NCBI GenBank assembly: GCA_030620095.1
Contig: JAUTXW010003816.1
Coordinates: 584,345-648,344, forward strand
DNA from: Kuschelorhynchus macadamiae
Lineage: Eukaryota; Arthropoda; Insecta; Coleoptera; Curculionidae
DNA: 64,000 nt
Direction of reading: 5' to 3'
Shown piece by piece: positions 21,606 through 34,412 of this stretch. Made by a program: the position numbers and the translations under genes. Each line of letters starts with the position of its first letter. Position 1 is the first letter of the stretch. A model generated the notes under the pieces. The model was not told the origin of the DNA. It searched no databases and was given only the letters and a program-made list of their open reading frames with translations.

Positions 21606-23494
21606 AATGCGATATTACGACAGTTGACGCTATGCTTGAGATTTCTTCCAACGGGTGATTCCTATACCAGCCTGCAATACCTCTTTAAAATATCGAAAAG
21701 CGCAATATCAAGAATCATTCCAGAAGTTTGCGATGCGTTGATCCAGTCACTTCAGGAATATGTAAAGGTAAAATAATAATTCATTCTTTGTGTTTCATAT
21801 AACTATATTTAGAGAAACTGTACTTAAAACTAGTTTTTCCATACCTAAGGTAAAAAAAAACATTCGAAAATCCAATCATACGGATTCAATAGTAGTTTCT
21901 ACATTATTATGTTCTGATGTGTCTGATGATGTGAGGAAAGTGTTTGATGTTAAAAGGGATGTTTCCCTCATACACTCGTTTAAAGTAGTTGACGACTCAG
22001 AAGGCGAAGTGTACGGGATGGGTGTTTGAAAGGCAGTGCCGTACGATGAAGGAGCAGAGTATGTTCCCATATCTGCATCAAATAAAATATTTGAGATCGC
22101 TCTTTTGACGTGCCCAAGAGTTTTTGGATCATATTTGCGCAGTTCATTCGCCAAGTTCAACGTGTAGGTGAAGTACGCGTCATTCGAAGAATTTACTGAT
22201 GATTGTATGACCTTCAGAGCTTCCTGCATCACCTGTGAGTCTACGTCTTGCTCTGTTTCCTTTCTTTTGGTTCCAGTTCTGTTCGTCTTGCTGGTACCTG
22301 GAGCACGAAAGGTAGTCCTTTGAGGCTCGTGCTGCTGTGACGCAGCAGATGTAGTAGCTGTAGTAGCTGTAGATATAGAGGCTGTAGCAGCTGTAGATGT
22401 AGAAACTGCAGGCGTGATCGAAGGTGAAGTTGGCTCTGTAGAAACTTCTGTTTCAGATTGTTCCTAAAACAAAAATAATTATAAAATATTACATAATACA
22501 GTGCATCCGTAAAGTATAGAATAAAATTCATAAAATGTACAAAATGAATTTTTGCCAAAAAACCTCGAACCCGTTGATTCTGTTTTTTGTTTGGGCATGT
22601 TTCCACCTAAACGCACTATATAAACAGTTTATACGCTAATTTTAATAATGAACGCCTTATTTACTTTGTTTATATTTTCAGGTACCATCTACTACAGAAG
22701 AGTGGCCTCACGTCTCCGCCGAATTTGAAAGAAAATGGCAATTTCCTCACGCACTCGGAGCTATGGATTGAAAGCACGTTATGTTACAAGCACCTATTAA
22801 TTCAGGAACTGAATACTACAACTATAAACATTTTTTTAGCATTGTGCTTTTTGCGTTAGTCGACGCTGACTATAATTTCATTTATGCTGATGTAGGATGC
22901 CAAGGGCGGATATCGGACGGCGGTGTATTTAAAAATACGACATTGTCCAAGAAATTAGAGGGGCGCGAATTAAAAATTCCTCACCCAGAAGTCTTGCAAA
23001 TTCCGTATTCTGTAGAAGTGCCATATTATATATTGGGTGACAAAGCGTTTGCATTGAATGAATATACAATCAAACCATTTGATGGAAATCCCGAGCCTCG
23101 TTCAGTGGAACGTGTGTTTAATTACCGTCATTCTAGAGCTCGCCGCGTCGTCGAGAATGCGTTTGAGGTCCTGAGTTCAGTATTTCGGGTATTGAGGAAA
23201 CCTATGCTTTTGGAACCAGAAATAGGAACTAAAGTTATATTACCCACAATATATTTACACAACTTTCTCCACAAACGTACTTCACGTGGAGCATACACAC
23301 CGCCTGGAAGTTTTGATACTGAACAAGATGGCGTGATTATAAATGGTAGATGGCGCAACGATGGACCAATGACATCGTTGATACCAATCCGCAATATTCC
23401 GCGAAAACCATCGAAACACCACACGAACGTCCGTTTACATATAGCTAACCATTTTATTTTGACTGACCCATTGCCATGGCAAGAAAACTATTAA
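21606..23494 (+). pseudogene. HARBI1-like DDE transposase, exons 21606-21767 and 22682-23494, one nonsense codon
   Basis: Exon 1 encodes a typical HARBI1 N-terminal block (LRFLPTGDSYTSLQYLF, IIPEVCDAL) and ends before GTAAAA. Exon 2 follows TTTTCAG and begins VPSTTEEW. The catalytic region holds the expected D-x-KHV site, but its Gly codon is TGA (22769-22771). Further on are YILGDKAF and VVENAFEVL with the other catalytic residues. The rest of the frame is open. The true 5' end is not identified. Confidence 0.85.
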
Positions 23495-23975
23495 AAATCT
23501 ATTTACCTCACTCTCTGTTGTCTCTGTATTCACGGTTTCCCTTGGGTTGTCTTTATCCGATAAGAAATGAAAATATTTGTAGGCGAACCATTTAGACTCG
23601 TACACATCCACGCTACCTGTAACCGATAATTATTGTAATTAAAAATTAATAATAAGTTTATTCCAATGTATTTGAAAATAATAAAAAATTAATAATTAGT
23701 TTAGTTCAGTGTATGTATTTCAAAACAATAAAATATCACTTACCGGATCCAGTGACTCTGCTTTTGTTCTCCCTGGACCTCTCGCTCCTGTAGGAACCCA
23801 TCAATGTTTTCATTTTCGCTTTTAACACAGCGACAGGGTACTGCATTTTTGCACTCATTTCCTTCCATGCATCCTCTCTCTTCATTTTGTTATGGTGAAG
23901 TTTATCTTTGGCATCCCATAAAAATCGGGACGTTTGGTAAAATTGAATGAGGCGTATACTGCTGTCTTGGTCCAT
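21876..23975 (-). CDS. Harbinger MADF-BESS protein, three exons, 309 aa
   Basis: Exon A 23975-23744 is a MADF (Myb/SANT-like) domain: IQFYQTSRFLWD, AWKEMSAKM, LKAKMKTLMGSYR. It ends before GTAAGT. Exon B 23616-23507 follows GGTTACAG and ends before GTAAAT (WFAYKYF, Glu/Thr-rich). Exon C 22463-21876 follows TTTTAG and contains an Ala/Thr-rich linker and a BESS-like helix block (YFTYTLNLANELRKY). Phases agree at both junctions and no stop interrupts. This protein recruits the transposase to DNA and to the nucleus. Exon C lies within the transposase intron, and transposase exon 2 lies within this gene's second intron. Confidence 0.78.
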
Positions 23976-24162
23976 TTTGGCGCGAAAAACACACGATACA
24001 CGTGCACACTGGCAGCAACACGGAAGGCGAAACTCTTTGATGCGCGATCCAAAACCGACTGGCGCTGGCTCACTTCGAAACATACTCGCGAAAGAAGTAC
24101 GAAGTGTACACGAGGCGAGACTAGTTTCGCGCAATAATTTCACGAAACAGTTTCGCGCAGTG

Positions 24163-24850
24163 ACAACGGGGCTTAAGGCAAAGTTCATGGGGCCATCAGG
24201 AGTACGACGATATGAGTCAATACTGAAAAACCAACAAAACATCGGGAATCTCGATTAAAGAAGGATCAAAATCGTTCAACTTTCGAAATGCAACGGAGGG
24301 CAATTCACCCTGACCTAATTTCAAGAGCCATTTTGAAAATGAGCAACCCAAGGTGCAGTCGTAAGGAGTTGTGGCAGGAATAGCCTGCGACGCTGCCAAT
24401 TTCGTTCTTATATTTTTTCTCAACGTCGAAGTCGTCATATTGTTCCAAAGTTCCGACTTAATTAAACTGACTTAAATGATCTGAGAGGCGTCAGTGGAAC
24501 CACCAGCATAGGACTGAGATACAGGTAAAATTTGTCGGAAATTTCTGAAAACAACACATTTTTCTCCAAATGGATTCGACAGCTAAACGATTAGTCATAT
24601 GTGCTTCGTCCCATATAATCAAAGCCGCGTTGCATAAGTAAGCAGACATCTCGTGTTCTACAGGCCAACCTATGATATTTTGTGAATTAAGTGATATCGA
24701 TACTCGAAAACTTTTGTGAATGGTCTGTCTGTCAATCAAAAGATTAGCGGCAAGACCGGTCCACGCAACCGCAACTGTTCTCATCTTCATCTCAATCATG
24801 AGATGATCTATAATGGTGTTGTATAAATAGGTTTTGTTTGTATCTCCTGC
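24163..24850 (-). pseudogene. Helitron helicase relic (PIF1-type), fragment 1
   Basis: Readable pieces include WTGLAANLLID, followed by an ALIIWDEAHM box (Walker B region), and a downstream FSKWLLKLGQGELP block typical of Helitron helicases. Frames are broken and linked by probable introns. It starts exactly at the Harbinger boundary. Confidence 0.72.
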
Positions 24851-25450
24851 GCAATCTAAATAAAGAAGTTAATTGGTAAGGGCGTACGATAACTTATGAG
24901 ACAATTTGCTCATACATAAAGATATGTTTAAAATGTAAACTCCAATTACAACATAGTGAAGATAAAACATAATATTTATTTAAAGATAATGAAAAGTTAG
25001 ATATTTGCCCTTGGCCAACAACAATACCCAAATTTAGGTACAATAAATGACTATCTGCTACAGTCCTTTACTTCAAGTGGGTGTTCTCGTAATTATGGAA
25101 ATAAATTAAGTAAATTAAATTAAAACCAGCATGATGTATATCAATCAAAGAATAAGATTATCCTAATATTCAATTTTATAATTTCAATTCACACAAGCTA
25201 GAAATATGTTAGCCGACTATTTTGTTTCGGATGCCGGAAAAGTGTCTTGGCAAAATAAATATATGTAAAGTATACTTATTTTTTAACTGAATATTTGTTT
25301 TCGTTACACCTGCATGTATAGTAGAAAATAAAGTATTATACGCTTTAAATACTGTAAATATGTTATACAGAGTGGGTCAAATCAAACTAGCACACATTTG
25401 GAATCATGGTAACTTTTATATTAATTGACACATTTAAATGTCAAAGTTGT
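24851..25450. repeat. non-coding repeat shared with 32160-34060
   Basis: The segment at 25020-25120 recurs at about 32165-32265. The segment at 25190-25440, with CACACAAGCTAGAAATATGT, recurs at 33797-34050. The 1.5 kb between them in the second location, including a HARBI1 relic, is absent here. Confidence 0.75.
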
Positions 25451-26277
25451 CAATGTCAAAGTCGTTATATTATTCCAAAGTTTGGACTTAATTAAACTGG
25501 CTTAAATGATTTGAGAGGCGTCAGTGGGACCACCAGCATAGGACTGAGATACAGGTGAAATTTGTCGGAAATCGCTGAAAACAACACATTTTTCTCCAAA
25601 GGGATTCGAAAGCTAAACGATTAGTCATAGGCGCTTCGTCGCATATAATCAAAGCCGCGTTGCATTAGTAAGCAGAAATCTCGTGTTCTACAGGCCAACC
25701 TATGATATTTTGTGAATTAAGTGATATCGATACTCGAAAACTTTTGTGAATGGTCTGTCTGTCAATTAAAAGATTAGCGGCAAGACCGGTCCACGCAACT
25801 GCAACTGTTCTCATCTTCATCTCAATCATGAGATGATCTATAATGGTGTTGTATAAATAGGTTTTGCCTGTATCTTCTGCGCAATCTAAATAAAGACGTT
25901 AGTTGGTAAGGGCGTAGGATAACTTATGAGACAATTTGGTATATACCACATTGTAAACTGCAATTACAACATAGTGGAGATAAAACAAAATATTTATTTA
26001 AAGATAAAGTACTTCCTGCGCAATCTAAATAAAGACGTTAGTTGGTAAGGGCGTACGTCATTCAGTAACGTCTGATGAATTTCGGAAAAAAACGTTCATA
26101 GCGCGGTAAAAAGGTTATTGCTTTAATAATACGCACGAATGCTGCCCGCTGGTCCTTATTTAAACGACTAATTTCAAAACGTTCTCGACCTGAAACGCTG
26201 TCACCCGCAAATTCTAAATTGAGTCGTTCTTTGCCTTTTTTAGTAGTGGTAGTCAATTTCAAAGTATGTTCAGACAT
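25451..26277 (-). pseudogene. Helitron helicase relic, fragment 2
   Basis: Duplicates the WTGLA region of fragment 1 (25490-25860). Its upstream exon (26277-26062) begins the helicase domain with LNKDQRAAFVRIIKA (Q-motif region). Intron-like spacers occur between them (GTATCTTCTGCGCAATC). Broken and non-functional. Confidence 0.7.
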
Positions 26278-27396
26278 AAGTCCTGTTTCAATGTTTTCGT
26301 CTTTTTTGAGTAAACTGTACGTCAGAATATGTTTTTTTGTAGATTTTTACAACAACATCAAAGACACGATTTCCCCACCACTGACAAATATGTATACTCT
26401 TATATTCAATATAAAATCAGAACTGATAAAGCCATCTGGTCAGGAAATGTAAATGTTATCACGATGTTAAAAGTGTGCAAAATTAATTTGACCCCCCAAT
26501 CTGTGGGTTATAGATACTTACATATCTCATTTTTTCTGTCATCCTTTTCGGAAAATGCTTCAGATAACATTTCGCAAATCTTGATCCATGCACTCTTTTT
26601 TTACGCGATTATGGTACAATTCGGAGGAAATATCATATTTCTGGATAGTTTTTTACAACATCTATAAATAATTCCATATCGAAGTTCTCTTCACAAGTCA
26701 TCGTGAGCAGGAATTTGTCGTACTTATGCACCTAGCAACAAATAAAATCGTACTACGAACCTTGAGCTGCGGTTCGAGGCCGCTGCCGTTCAGTGAAAAA
26801 CGACGGCTCAAAGCAACCGTGTCGTGCACGCACGGTACCGCAATGTAGGCGGACACAAATTTACCCCGTGGTGCTCTGGGACGCAATTCCGGAGCTACAG
26901 CGTAGCTGGACGGTAACAAGCCGCAAGGGTGCTCCGGGCCTAAAAGTTCGAAGCTGCGGCGGCGATACGATTAAAGAAAAGTAAAATTTTGATCCAAACC
27001 TAAATCCTCGCGAAAGTAAACCCGAAATATGGACAGCTTATGAAATAGGAGTTAGACTGGCATAACATATTGAATCCGAAGCTGTGGCTACGGAAATAAA
27101 ACTGAACATTTGACGTGTTCGACCTAAATTAATTACAAAATAAAATTCAAAATCTGAAAACCTGAACCTAAATTCATATCAAAGAGAATAACGAGTAAAA
27201 TTGAAATTTGAACATACTTAAAGTAAAACATAAATATCAAAAGTTGCAACGACAGTGTGAGTAAGACCAAACAAGGCAAAAATCATGTATCACCAACAAT
27301 AAAAACATAAAGTGGAAATCATGAAAGTGCCTTTGCTACATCTAATAACCATTTCGAGAAATGAAAACGAAAAAAACATTTTATTTAACAGTATTC

Positions 27397-29117
27397 TTAT
27401 GTTAAAAAACACTTCATTTTCATCGCGAACTGCATGTATTGACAAAAGTAGGGTGAAAAAGGTGGAAAACTTGATTTGAGAATTAGATAATGATCCAGAC
27501 TACATGAATTACTGTCATTATCACCTTCCTCCGGAGCGATTGGTTTTCGGAGAAAAAGACCTTTTACGAGATTTTTCAACTTATCGTTTACCTTTTCGGA
27601 AAAAACACGGTTGTGGTGATGCTGGGACCAGCGTTTGAGAAGAAATAAAAGGAGTATAAGGAACAGGAATATTTGAAGCAGATTGATCATGAGCATCCTC
27701 GTGAAATCGACTATTAAAGACAGGTGTGGGAACATTAGGGGCAAGTTCGGGGTTCCAATCCCAAGATAAGCTTCAAGAATGTCGTTATAGACAATATTGC
27801 AAGTGTAGATTTTGGGACCGTGATATTCCAATGCACCATCCTCAGTATAGCAACGTGCATTTTCCGGATTTCCGACCAAGCCAACGGAAAACCGTAACCT
27901 TTCAATAGGACTAGGTAACATAGTGTAGGTTGCGACCATCCTCATTTTAGGAATTAATTGCACTTGATGCACCAGTCAAAAGTTCGCACTGGATTAGATT
28001 TTCGGATACAGATAAAACCGCTGCATTGTTCATGTGTCATCTAGATTATGTGGAAGCATGACGACACCTACTGTAAGGCAAAGTTCATGGGATCATCAGG
28101 AGTACGACGATATGAGTCAACACTGAAAAACCAACAAAACATCGGGAATCTCGATTAAAAAAGGATTAAAATCGTTCAACGTTCGAAATGCAACGGAGGG
28201 CAATTCACCCTGACCTAATTTCAAGAGCCATTTTTAAAAAGAGCAACCCAATGTGCTGTCGTTTCTCAACGTCAAAGTCGTCATATTGTTCCAAAGCTCC
28301 GACTTAATTAAACTGACTTAAATGATTTGAGAGGCGTCAGTGGGACCGCCAGCATAGGACTGAGATACAGGTAAAATTTGTCGAAAATCTCTAAAAACAA
28401 CACATTTTTCTCCAAAGGGATTTCACAGCTAAACGATTAGTCATAGGCGCTTCGTCCTATATAATCAAAGCCGCGTTGCATAAGTAAGCAGACATCTCGT
28501 GTTCTACAGGCCAACCTATGATAATTTGTGAATTAAGTGATATCGATACTAGAAAATTTTTGTGAATGGTCTGTCTGTCAATCAGAAGATTAGTGGCAAG
28601 ACAGGTTTACGCAACCGCAACTGTTCTCATCTTCATCTCAATCATGAGATGATCTGTAATGGTTTTGTATAAATAGGTTTTGCTTGTATCTCCTGCGCGA
28701 TCTGAATAAAGACGTTAGTTGGTAAGGGCGTACGATAACTTATTAGACAATTTGCTCATACATAAAGATATGTTTAAAATGTATACCACATTGTAAACTC
28801 CAATTACAACGTAGTGAAGATAAAACAAAATATTTATTTAAAGATAAAGTACCTCCTGCGCAATCTAAATAAAGACATTAGTTGGTAAGGGCGTACGTCA
28901 TTCAGTAAGGCCTGATGAATTTCGGAAAAAAACGTTCATAGCGCGGTGAAAAGGTTATTGCTTTAATAATATGCACGAATGCTACCTTCTGGTCCTTATT
29001 TAAACGACTAATTTCAAAACGTTCTCGACCTGAAACGCTGTCACCCGCAAATTCTAAATTGGGTCGTTCTTTGCCTTGTTCTCTTCCGGCGGTGTCTCCC
29101 CTTTCAGTGGCGGCCAA
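27397..29117 (-). pseudogene. Helitron helicase gene, nearly full C-terminal half, degraded
   Basis: From right to left: LNKDQKVAFVHII (29117-28902), the WTGLA/IIWDEA-type region (28680-28340, broken), the LLKLG region (28280-28090), and the C-terminal block at 27972-27397 with NIVYNDIL. The fuller C-terminal block with HGQLYVTFSRV is kept in the sister copy at 42300-41806. Helitrons move by rolling-circle replication using a Rep-helicase; no Rep motif is seen. Stops and frameshifts are abundant. Confidence 0.7.
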
Positions 29118-29166
29118 ATCGTGTCCACCGAATAAGTCGATGACACTGATTGACTGTTAGGTTAGG

Positions 29167-31335
29167 TTAGCATGTTTCCCTCATACACTCATTTGAAGTG
29201 GTTGACGACTCAGAAGGCGAAGTGTACGGGATGGGTGTTTGAAAGGCAGTGCCGTACGATGAAGGAGCAGAGTATGTTCCCATATCTGCATCAGATAAAA
29301 TGTTTGAGATCGCTCTTTTGACGTGCGCAAGAGTTTTTGGATCATATTTTCGCAGTACATTCGCCAATTATGACCTTCAGAACTTCCTGCATCATCTATG
29401 AGTCTACGTCTTGCTCTGTTGCCTTTCTTTTGGTTCCAGTTCTCTTCGTCTTGCTGGTACCTGGAGCACGAAAGGTAGTCCTTTGAGGCTCGTGCTGCTG
29501 TGACGCAGCAGATGTAGTAGCTGCAGTAGCTATAGATGTAGAAGCTGTAGCAGCTGTAGATGTAGAAGCTGCAAGCGTGAGCGAAGGCGAACTTGGCTCT
29601 GTAGAAACTTCTGTTTCAGATTGTTCCTAAAACAAAAATAATTATAAAATATTACATAATACAGTGCGTCCGTAAAGTATAGAATAAAATTCATAAAATG
29701 TACAGGATGGATTTTTGCCAAAAAAACCTCGGACTCGTTGATTCTGTTTTTTGTTTGCGCATGTTTCCACCTAAATGCACTGTATAAACAGTTTATACGC
29801 TAATTTTAATAATGAAAGCCTTATTTACTTTGTTTCTGTTTTTAGGTAACATCTACTACAGAAGAGTGGCTTCAGGTCTCCGCCGAATTTGAAAGAAAAT
29901 GGCAATTTCCTCGCGCACTCGTGGCTATGGATGGAAAATGTTACAAGCACCTATTCATTCAGGAACTGAATACTACAACTATAAACATTTTTTTAGCATT
30001 GTGCTTTTTGCGTTAGTCGACGCTGACTATAATTTCATTTATGTTGATGTAGGATCCCAAGGGCGGATATCGGACGGCGGTGTATTTAAAAATACGACAT
30101 TGTACAAGAAATTAGAGGGGAGCGAATTAAAAATTCCTCACCCAGAGGTCCTGCAAGTTCCGTATCCTGTAGAAGTGCCATATTATATATTGGGTGACAA
30201 AGCGTTTGGATTCAATGAATATACGATCAAACCATTTGATGGAAATCCCGAGCCTCGTTCAGTGGAACGTGTGTTTAATTACCGTCATTCTAGAGCTCGC
30301 CGCGTCGTCGAGAATGCGTTTGGGGTCCTGAGTTCAGTATTTCGGGTATTGAGGAAACCCATGCTTTTTGAACCAGAAATAGCAACTAAAGTTATATTAA
30401 CCAAAATATATTTACACAACTTTCTTTACAAACGTACTTCGCGTGGAGCATACACACCGCCTGGAAGTTTTGATACTGAACAAGATGGCGGGATTATAAA
30501 TGGTAGATGGCGCAACGATGGACCAATGACATCGTTGATGCCAATCCGTAATATTCCGCGAAGACCATCGAAACACCACACGAACGTCCGTTTACATATA
30601 GCTAACCATTTTATTTTGAATGACCCATTGCCATGGCAAGAAGACTATTAAAAATCTACTTACCTCACTCTCTGTTGTCTCTGTATTCACGGTTTCCCTT
30701 GGGTTGTCTTTATCAGATAAGAAATAAAAATATTTGTAGGCGAACCATTTAGACTCGTACACATCCTCGCTACCTGTAACCAATAATTATTGTAATTAAA
30801 AATTAATAATAAGTTTATTCCAATGTATTTGAAAATAATAAAAAATTAATAATTAGTTTAATTCAGTGTATGTATTTCAAAACAATAAAATATCACTTAC
30901 TGGATCCAGTGACTCTGCTTTTGTTCTCCCTGGACCTCTCGCTCCTGTAGGAACCCATCAATGTTTTCATTTTCGCTTTTAACACAGCGACAGGGTACTG
31001 CATTGTTGCACTCATTTTCTTCCATGCATCCTCTCTCTTCATTTTGTTATGGTGAAGCTTATCTTTGGCATCCCATAAAAATCGGGACGTTTGGTAAAAT
31101 TGAATTAGGCGTATTTGGTTCATTTTGGCGCGAAAAACACACGATACACGTGCACACTGGCAGCAACACGAAAGGCGAAACTCTTTGATGCGCGATCCAA
31201 AACCGACTGGCGCTGGCTCACTTCGAAATATACTCGCGAAAGAAGTTTCGGGGTGAGTACGGTCTAAACGAGACGAAGTTTCGCGGTGAGTACGAAGTCT
31301 AAACGAGGCGAAGTTTCGCGCAGTGACAACGGGGC
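29167..31335. mobile_element. PIF/Harbinger copy 2 (left-truncated)
   Basis: Begins inside MADF-BESS exon C at ATGTTTCCCTCATAC, directly after Helitron sequence. Carries the MADF exons (31123-30901 and about 30773-30664, minus) and transposase exon 2 (29846-30651, plus). The right end has the same CT|TAAGGCAAAG junction as copy 1. Confidence 0.8.
29846..30651 (+). pseudogene. HARBI1-like transposase exon 2, copy 2
   Basis: Nearly identical to 22682-23494. A short deletion removes the codons after the first catalytic Asp (D-G-KHV) and shifts frame; the rest is open to 30651 with GDKAFGF and VVENAFGVL. Exon 1 is missing because the copy is truncated on the left. Confidence 0.82.
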
Positions 31336-32047
31336 TTAAGGCAAAGTTCATGGGGTCATCAGGAGTACGACGATATGAGTCAACACTAAAAAACCAACAA
31401 AACATCGGGAATCTCAATTAAAGAAGGATCAAAATCGTTCAACTTTCGAAATACAACGGAGGGCATTTCACCCTTACCTAATTTCAAGAGCCATTTTGAA
31501 AATGAGCAACCCAAGGTGCAGTCGTAAGAAGTTGTGGCAGGAATAGCCTGCGACGCTGCCAATTTCGATCTTATATTTTTTCTCAACGTCGAAGTCGTCA
31601 TATTGTTCCAAAGTTCCGACTTAATTAAACTGACTTAAATGATTTGAGAGGCGTCAGTGGGACAACCAGCATAGGACTGAGATAGAGGTAAAATTTGTCG
31701 GAAATTTCTGAAAACAACACATTTTTCTCCAAATGGATTCGACAGCTATACGATTACTCATTGGCGCTTCGTCGCATATAATCAAATCCGCGTTGCATAA
31801 GTAAGCAGACATCTCGTGTTCTACAGGCCAACCTATGATAATTTGTGAATTAAGTGATATCGATACTCGAAAACTTTTGTGAATGGTCTGTCTGTTAATC
31901 AAAAGATTAGCGGCAAGACCGGTCCACGCAACCGCAACTGTTATCATCTTCATCTCAATCATGAGATGATCTATAATGGTGTTGTATAAATAGGTTTTGC
32001 CTGTATCTTCTGCGCAATCTAAATAAAGACGTTAGTTGGTAAGGGTG
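31336..32047 (-). pseudogene. Helitron helicase relic after Harbinger copy 2
   Basis: LLKLGKGEMP block at 31601-31386, and WTGLAANLLIN with an LIICDEAPM box at 31962-31654. Homologous to fragment 1. Confidence 0.7.
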
Positions 32048-32159
32048 TAGGATAACTTATGAGACAATTTGGTCATACATTAAGATATGTTTAAAATGTA
32101 TACCACATTGTAAACTGCAATTACAACATAGTGAAGATAAAACAAAATATTTATTTAAA

Positions 32160-34060
32160 GATTTATTTAGAGACAAATTTAGGTACAATAAATGACTATC
32201 TGCTACAGTCGTTTACTGCAAGTGGGTGTTCTCGTAATTATGGAAATAAATTAAGTAATTTAAATTAAAACCAGCATGATGTATATCAATCAAAGAATGA
32301 GGGTAAGATTCTCCCAATATTCAATTTTATGTCTCACGTAAGTGAAATAATACAGAAAAAAACACCTGTATCTCTCAAATTCTGAACGTAGAGTATACAC
32401 CCTGCCAATGTTACTTACAAGTTATGCTGTATTTACATTGTATGTCTAGGCCAAGCCTTCAACATCCAATATTCAATTTAAGAATGTATAAAACAGCATA
32501 TAAGGAACATGAAAATGTAAGTTTTAGAAAACTTTAATGATTTATGAGGAAATAATATGATTTAAAATACATTAAAATATCAAAATAACATTTGAAATTA
32601 TGCCATATCTAAATACCAAAACTCATATTTCAATAAAATTTACGAAAAATGACAAAAATATTCACATTTATCATTTCCTCATATTAAGATAACTCGTTTA
32701 AATTAAAAATCAAGCAAATTTAATGGATGATTACTTACATTTCTATGAGTAAAAAACTAAAAACGAGAAACCAAATTGAAATTAAACAGAACAACTCACC
32801 TGCGTGACGGAGAAGTGCCTTTCATTTTTCAGGGTCAGAAAATGTAAACTTGGCCTGTCAAAATCAATAACTCTCAAAGATCGGTAAAAAAAACTATCAA
32901 TAAAAGAAATCTATTTGCCATCAATTCTGTCCCATAAGTACTGTATTGCGGTTACAGAAACTTACCCTCGATCGATATATCGCGAAACTAGGAAGCTTCA
33001 CGTACCAGATTGACCGAGAGATGGCACCACGAATATTAAAAAGGAATACATTTCCAAATGAAATTTAATTATAACAAAACGACTGTTTATCTCGTTATAA
33101 TAAATTGGAACAAAATGGCGTCTAATAAAAATTTTGAAAAAAACAATATATATGTGTTTTCAAATAACCATGTACTGAACTAAATTGGTTCACACTTCAC
33201 TATTCTTAATAAACGGAAATATTCATAAGAAGGGTAGGTCCGGGCAATTAGTCATTCAACAATTGGGAAAAATTTTAAAAATAGTCGGCGGATAATAGGT
33301 GAGAATCAGAAACCAAAAATGAGCGGGTCGTTATTTCATAATTACAAAATTTACTTTTCAGTAGGTTTGTTAGCAATTGCTGTTTCTAATTACGAACTTA
33401 TTTACATTGATGTTGATGCTTTTGGAAATGACTCAGTATTGCTATATTTGAGAAATCAGATTTTTACAGAAAACTGGAAAACAATGAATTAAATATCCCT
33501 AAAAGCAAGGAACAGAAATGCCAAATATGCCATATGTCGTCATAGGCGATGGAGCTTTTTCACTTTCGAAAAATATGAACCTTTTAGCGGAAAAGTACTA
33601 TCAGAAAAGAAAAGAATTTTTAACTACAAACTGTCACGTGCGCGTAAAAATATAGAAAGTGCGTTTCGAATTCATTAAACATGTTGCGCACTACATATTT
33701 TTGTATGAAGGAGGGCGGATTCAGGATGTATTAAATATATAAGGACTTTCTGATAAAAAAATAACGATTCAAAAATCTCGAGGCCACCAATTTAATACAC
33801 ACAAGCTAGAAATATGTTAGCCGACTATTATTTTTCTGATGCCGGAAAAGTGTCTTGGCAAAATAAATATATGTAAAGTATATTTATTTTTTAACTAAAT
33901 GTTTGTTTTCGTTACACCTGCACGTATAGTAGAAAATAAAACGTGTTCATAAAGTATTATACGCATTAAATATTATTAATATGTTATACAGAGTGGGACA
34001 AATCAAACTAGCACACATTTGGAATCATGATAACTTTTATATTAATTGACATATTTAAAT
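32160..34060. repeat. repeat region shared with 24900-25450, with extra internal sequence
   Basis: Ends match the region after Helitron fragment 1; about 1.5 kb of the interior is unique to this copy. It contains the HARBI1 relic at 33310-33690. Confidence 0.65.
33310..33690 (+). pseudogene. older HARBI1-like transposase relic
   Basis: Readable fragments FSVGLLAIAVSNYELIYIDV and VVIGDGAFSLSKNM, then a KLSRARKNIESAF-type block, correspond to HARBI1 transposase. They are clearly diverged from the three main copies and cut by several frame changes. A separate, older insertion. Confidence 0.6.
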
Positions 34061-34412
34061 GAACTTTGAGTATGTTCTTGCTAGATACATTCTGAGTTGC
34101 TATTAGATATAAGACTACTGTTTACGCTGATTACTGACAACAAATATTGAACACTTGTATACTTTGAAAACTGCTTTATTTCTTTAAATACTACGTGACA
34201 CTTGAAACGACGCATCAGTTGTCGACCATATTTTAATAGAGAGAGTCAGATATATTTGATTTTTATTTAGGAAGTAAATTTTAGCTTAGTTGCCGGTTCT
34301 AACTGAATTTCATAAAAAATATAAAAAGTCTATTTGTTACAATTCACGAATAAGGCAAAATTGGCCTTAACATTCCGGCCGCCTTGAAATATTATTTTCA
34401 ATATTGCTCACT
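34061..34412. other. candidate BEL/Pao 3' LTR or UTR
   Basis: Immediately downstream of the pol C-terminus on the minus strand. It contains CATTCCGGCCGCC next to the coding end. No second copy is present at the other side, so an LTR cannot be confirmed. Confidence 0.3.

Larger units (their letters stand above)
21606..24162. mobile_element. PIF/Harbinger transposon, copy 1
   Basis: Contains the two standard Harbinger genes: a HARBI1-like DDE transposase (plus strand, two exons) and a MADF-BESS DNA-binding protein (minus strand, three exons). The right boundary is at GGGGCT|TAA at about 24163, where all three copies switch to Helitron helicase sequence; TAA is the expected 3-bp target. The left boundary is uncertain. 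Confidence 0.8.
26243..32047. repeat. block 2 of a large direct duplication (Helitron + Harbinger)
   Basis: Starts AGTAGTGGTAGTCAATTTC and is colinear with 40625-46300. In order: 0.75 kb of unknown repeat, a GC-rich segment (26740-26985), Helitron helicase C-terminus to N-terminus (27397-29117, minus), a left-truncated Harbinger (29167-31335), then another helicase fragment. The copies differ by substitutions and small indels. Confidence 0.85.

Noticed and set aside
26290..26990. Plus-strand ORFs of 60-112 aa present in both duplicated blocks
   Set aside because: The two copies differ by indels that shift frame and no family motif is visible. Treated as repeat non-coding sequence.
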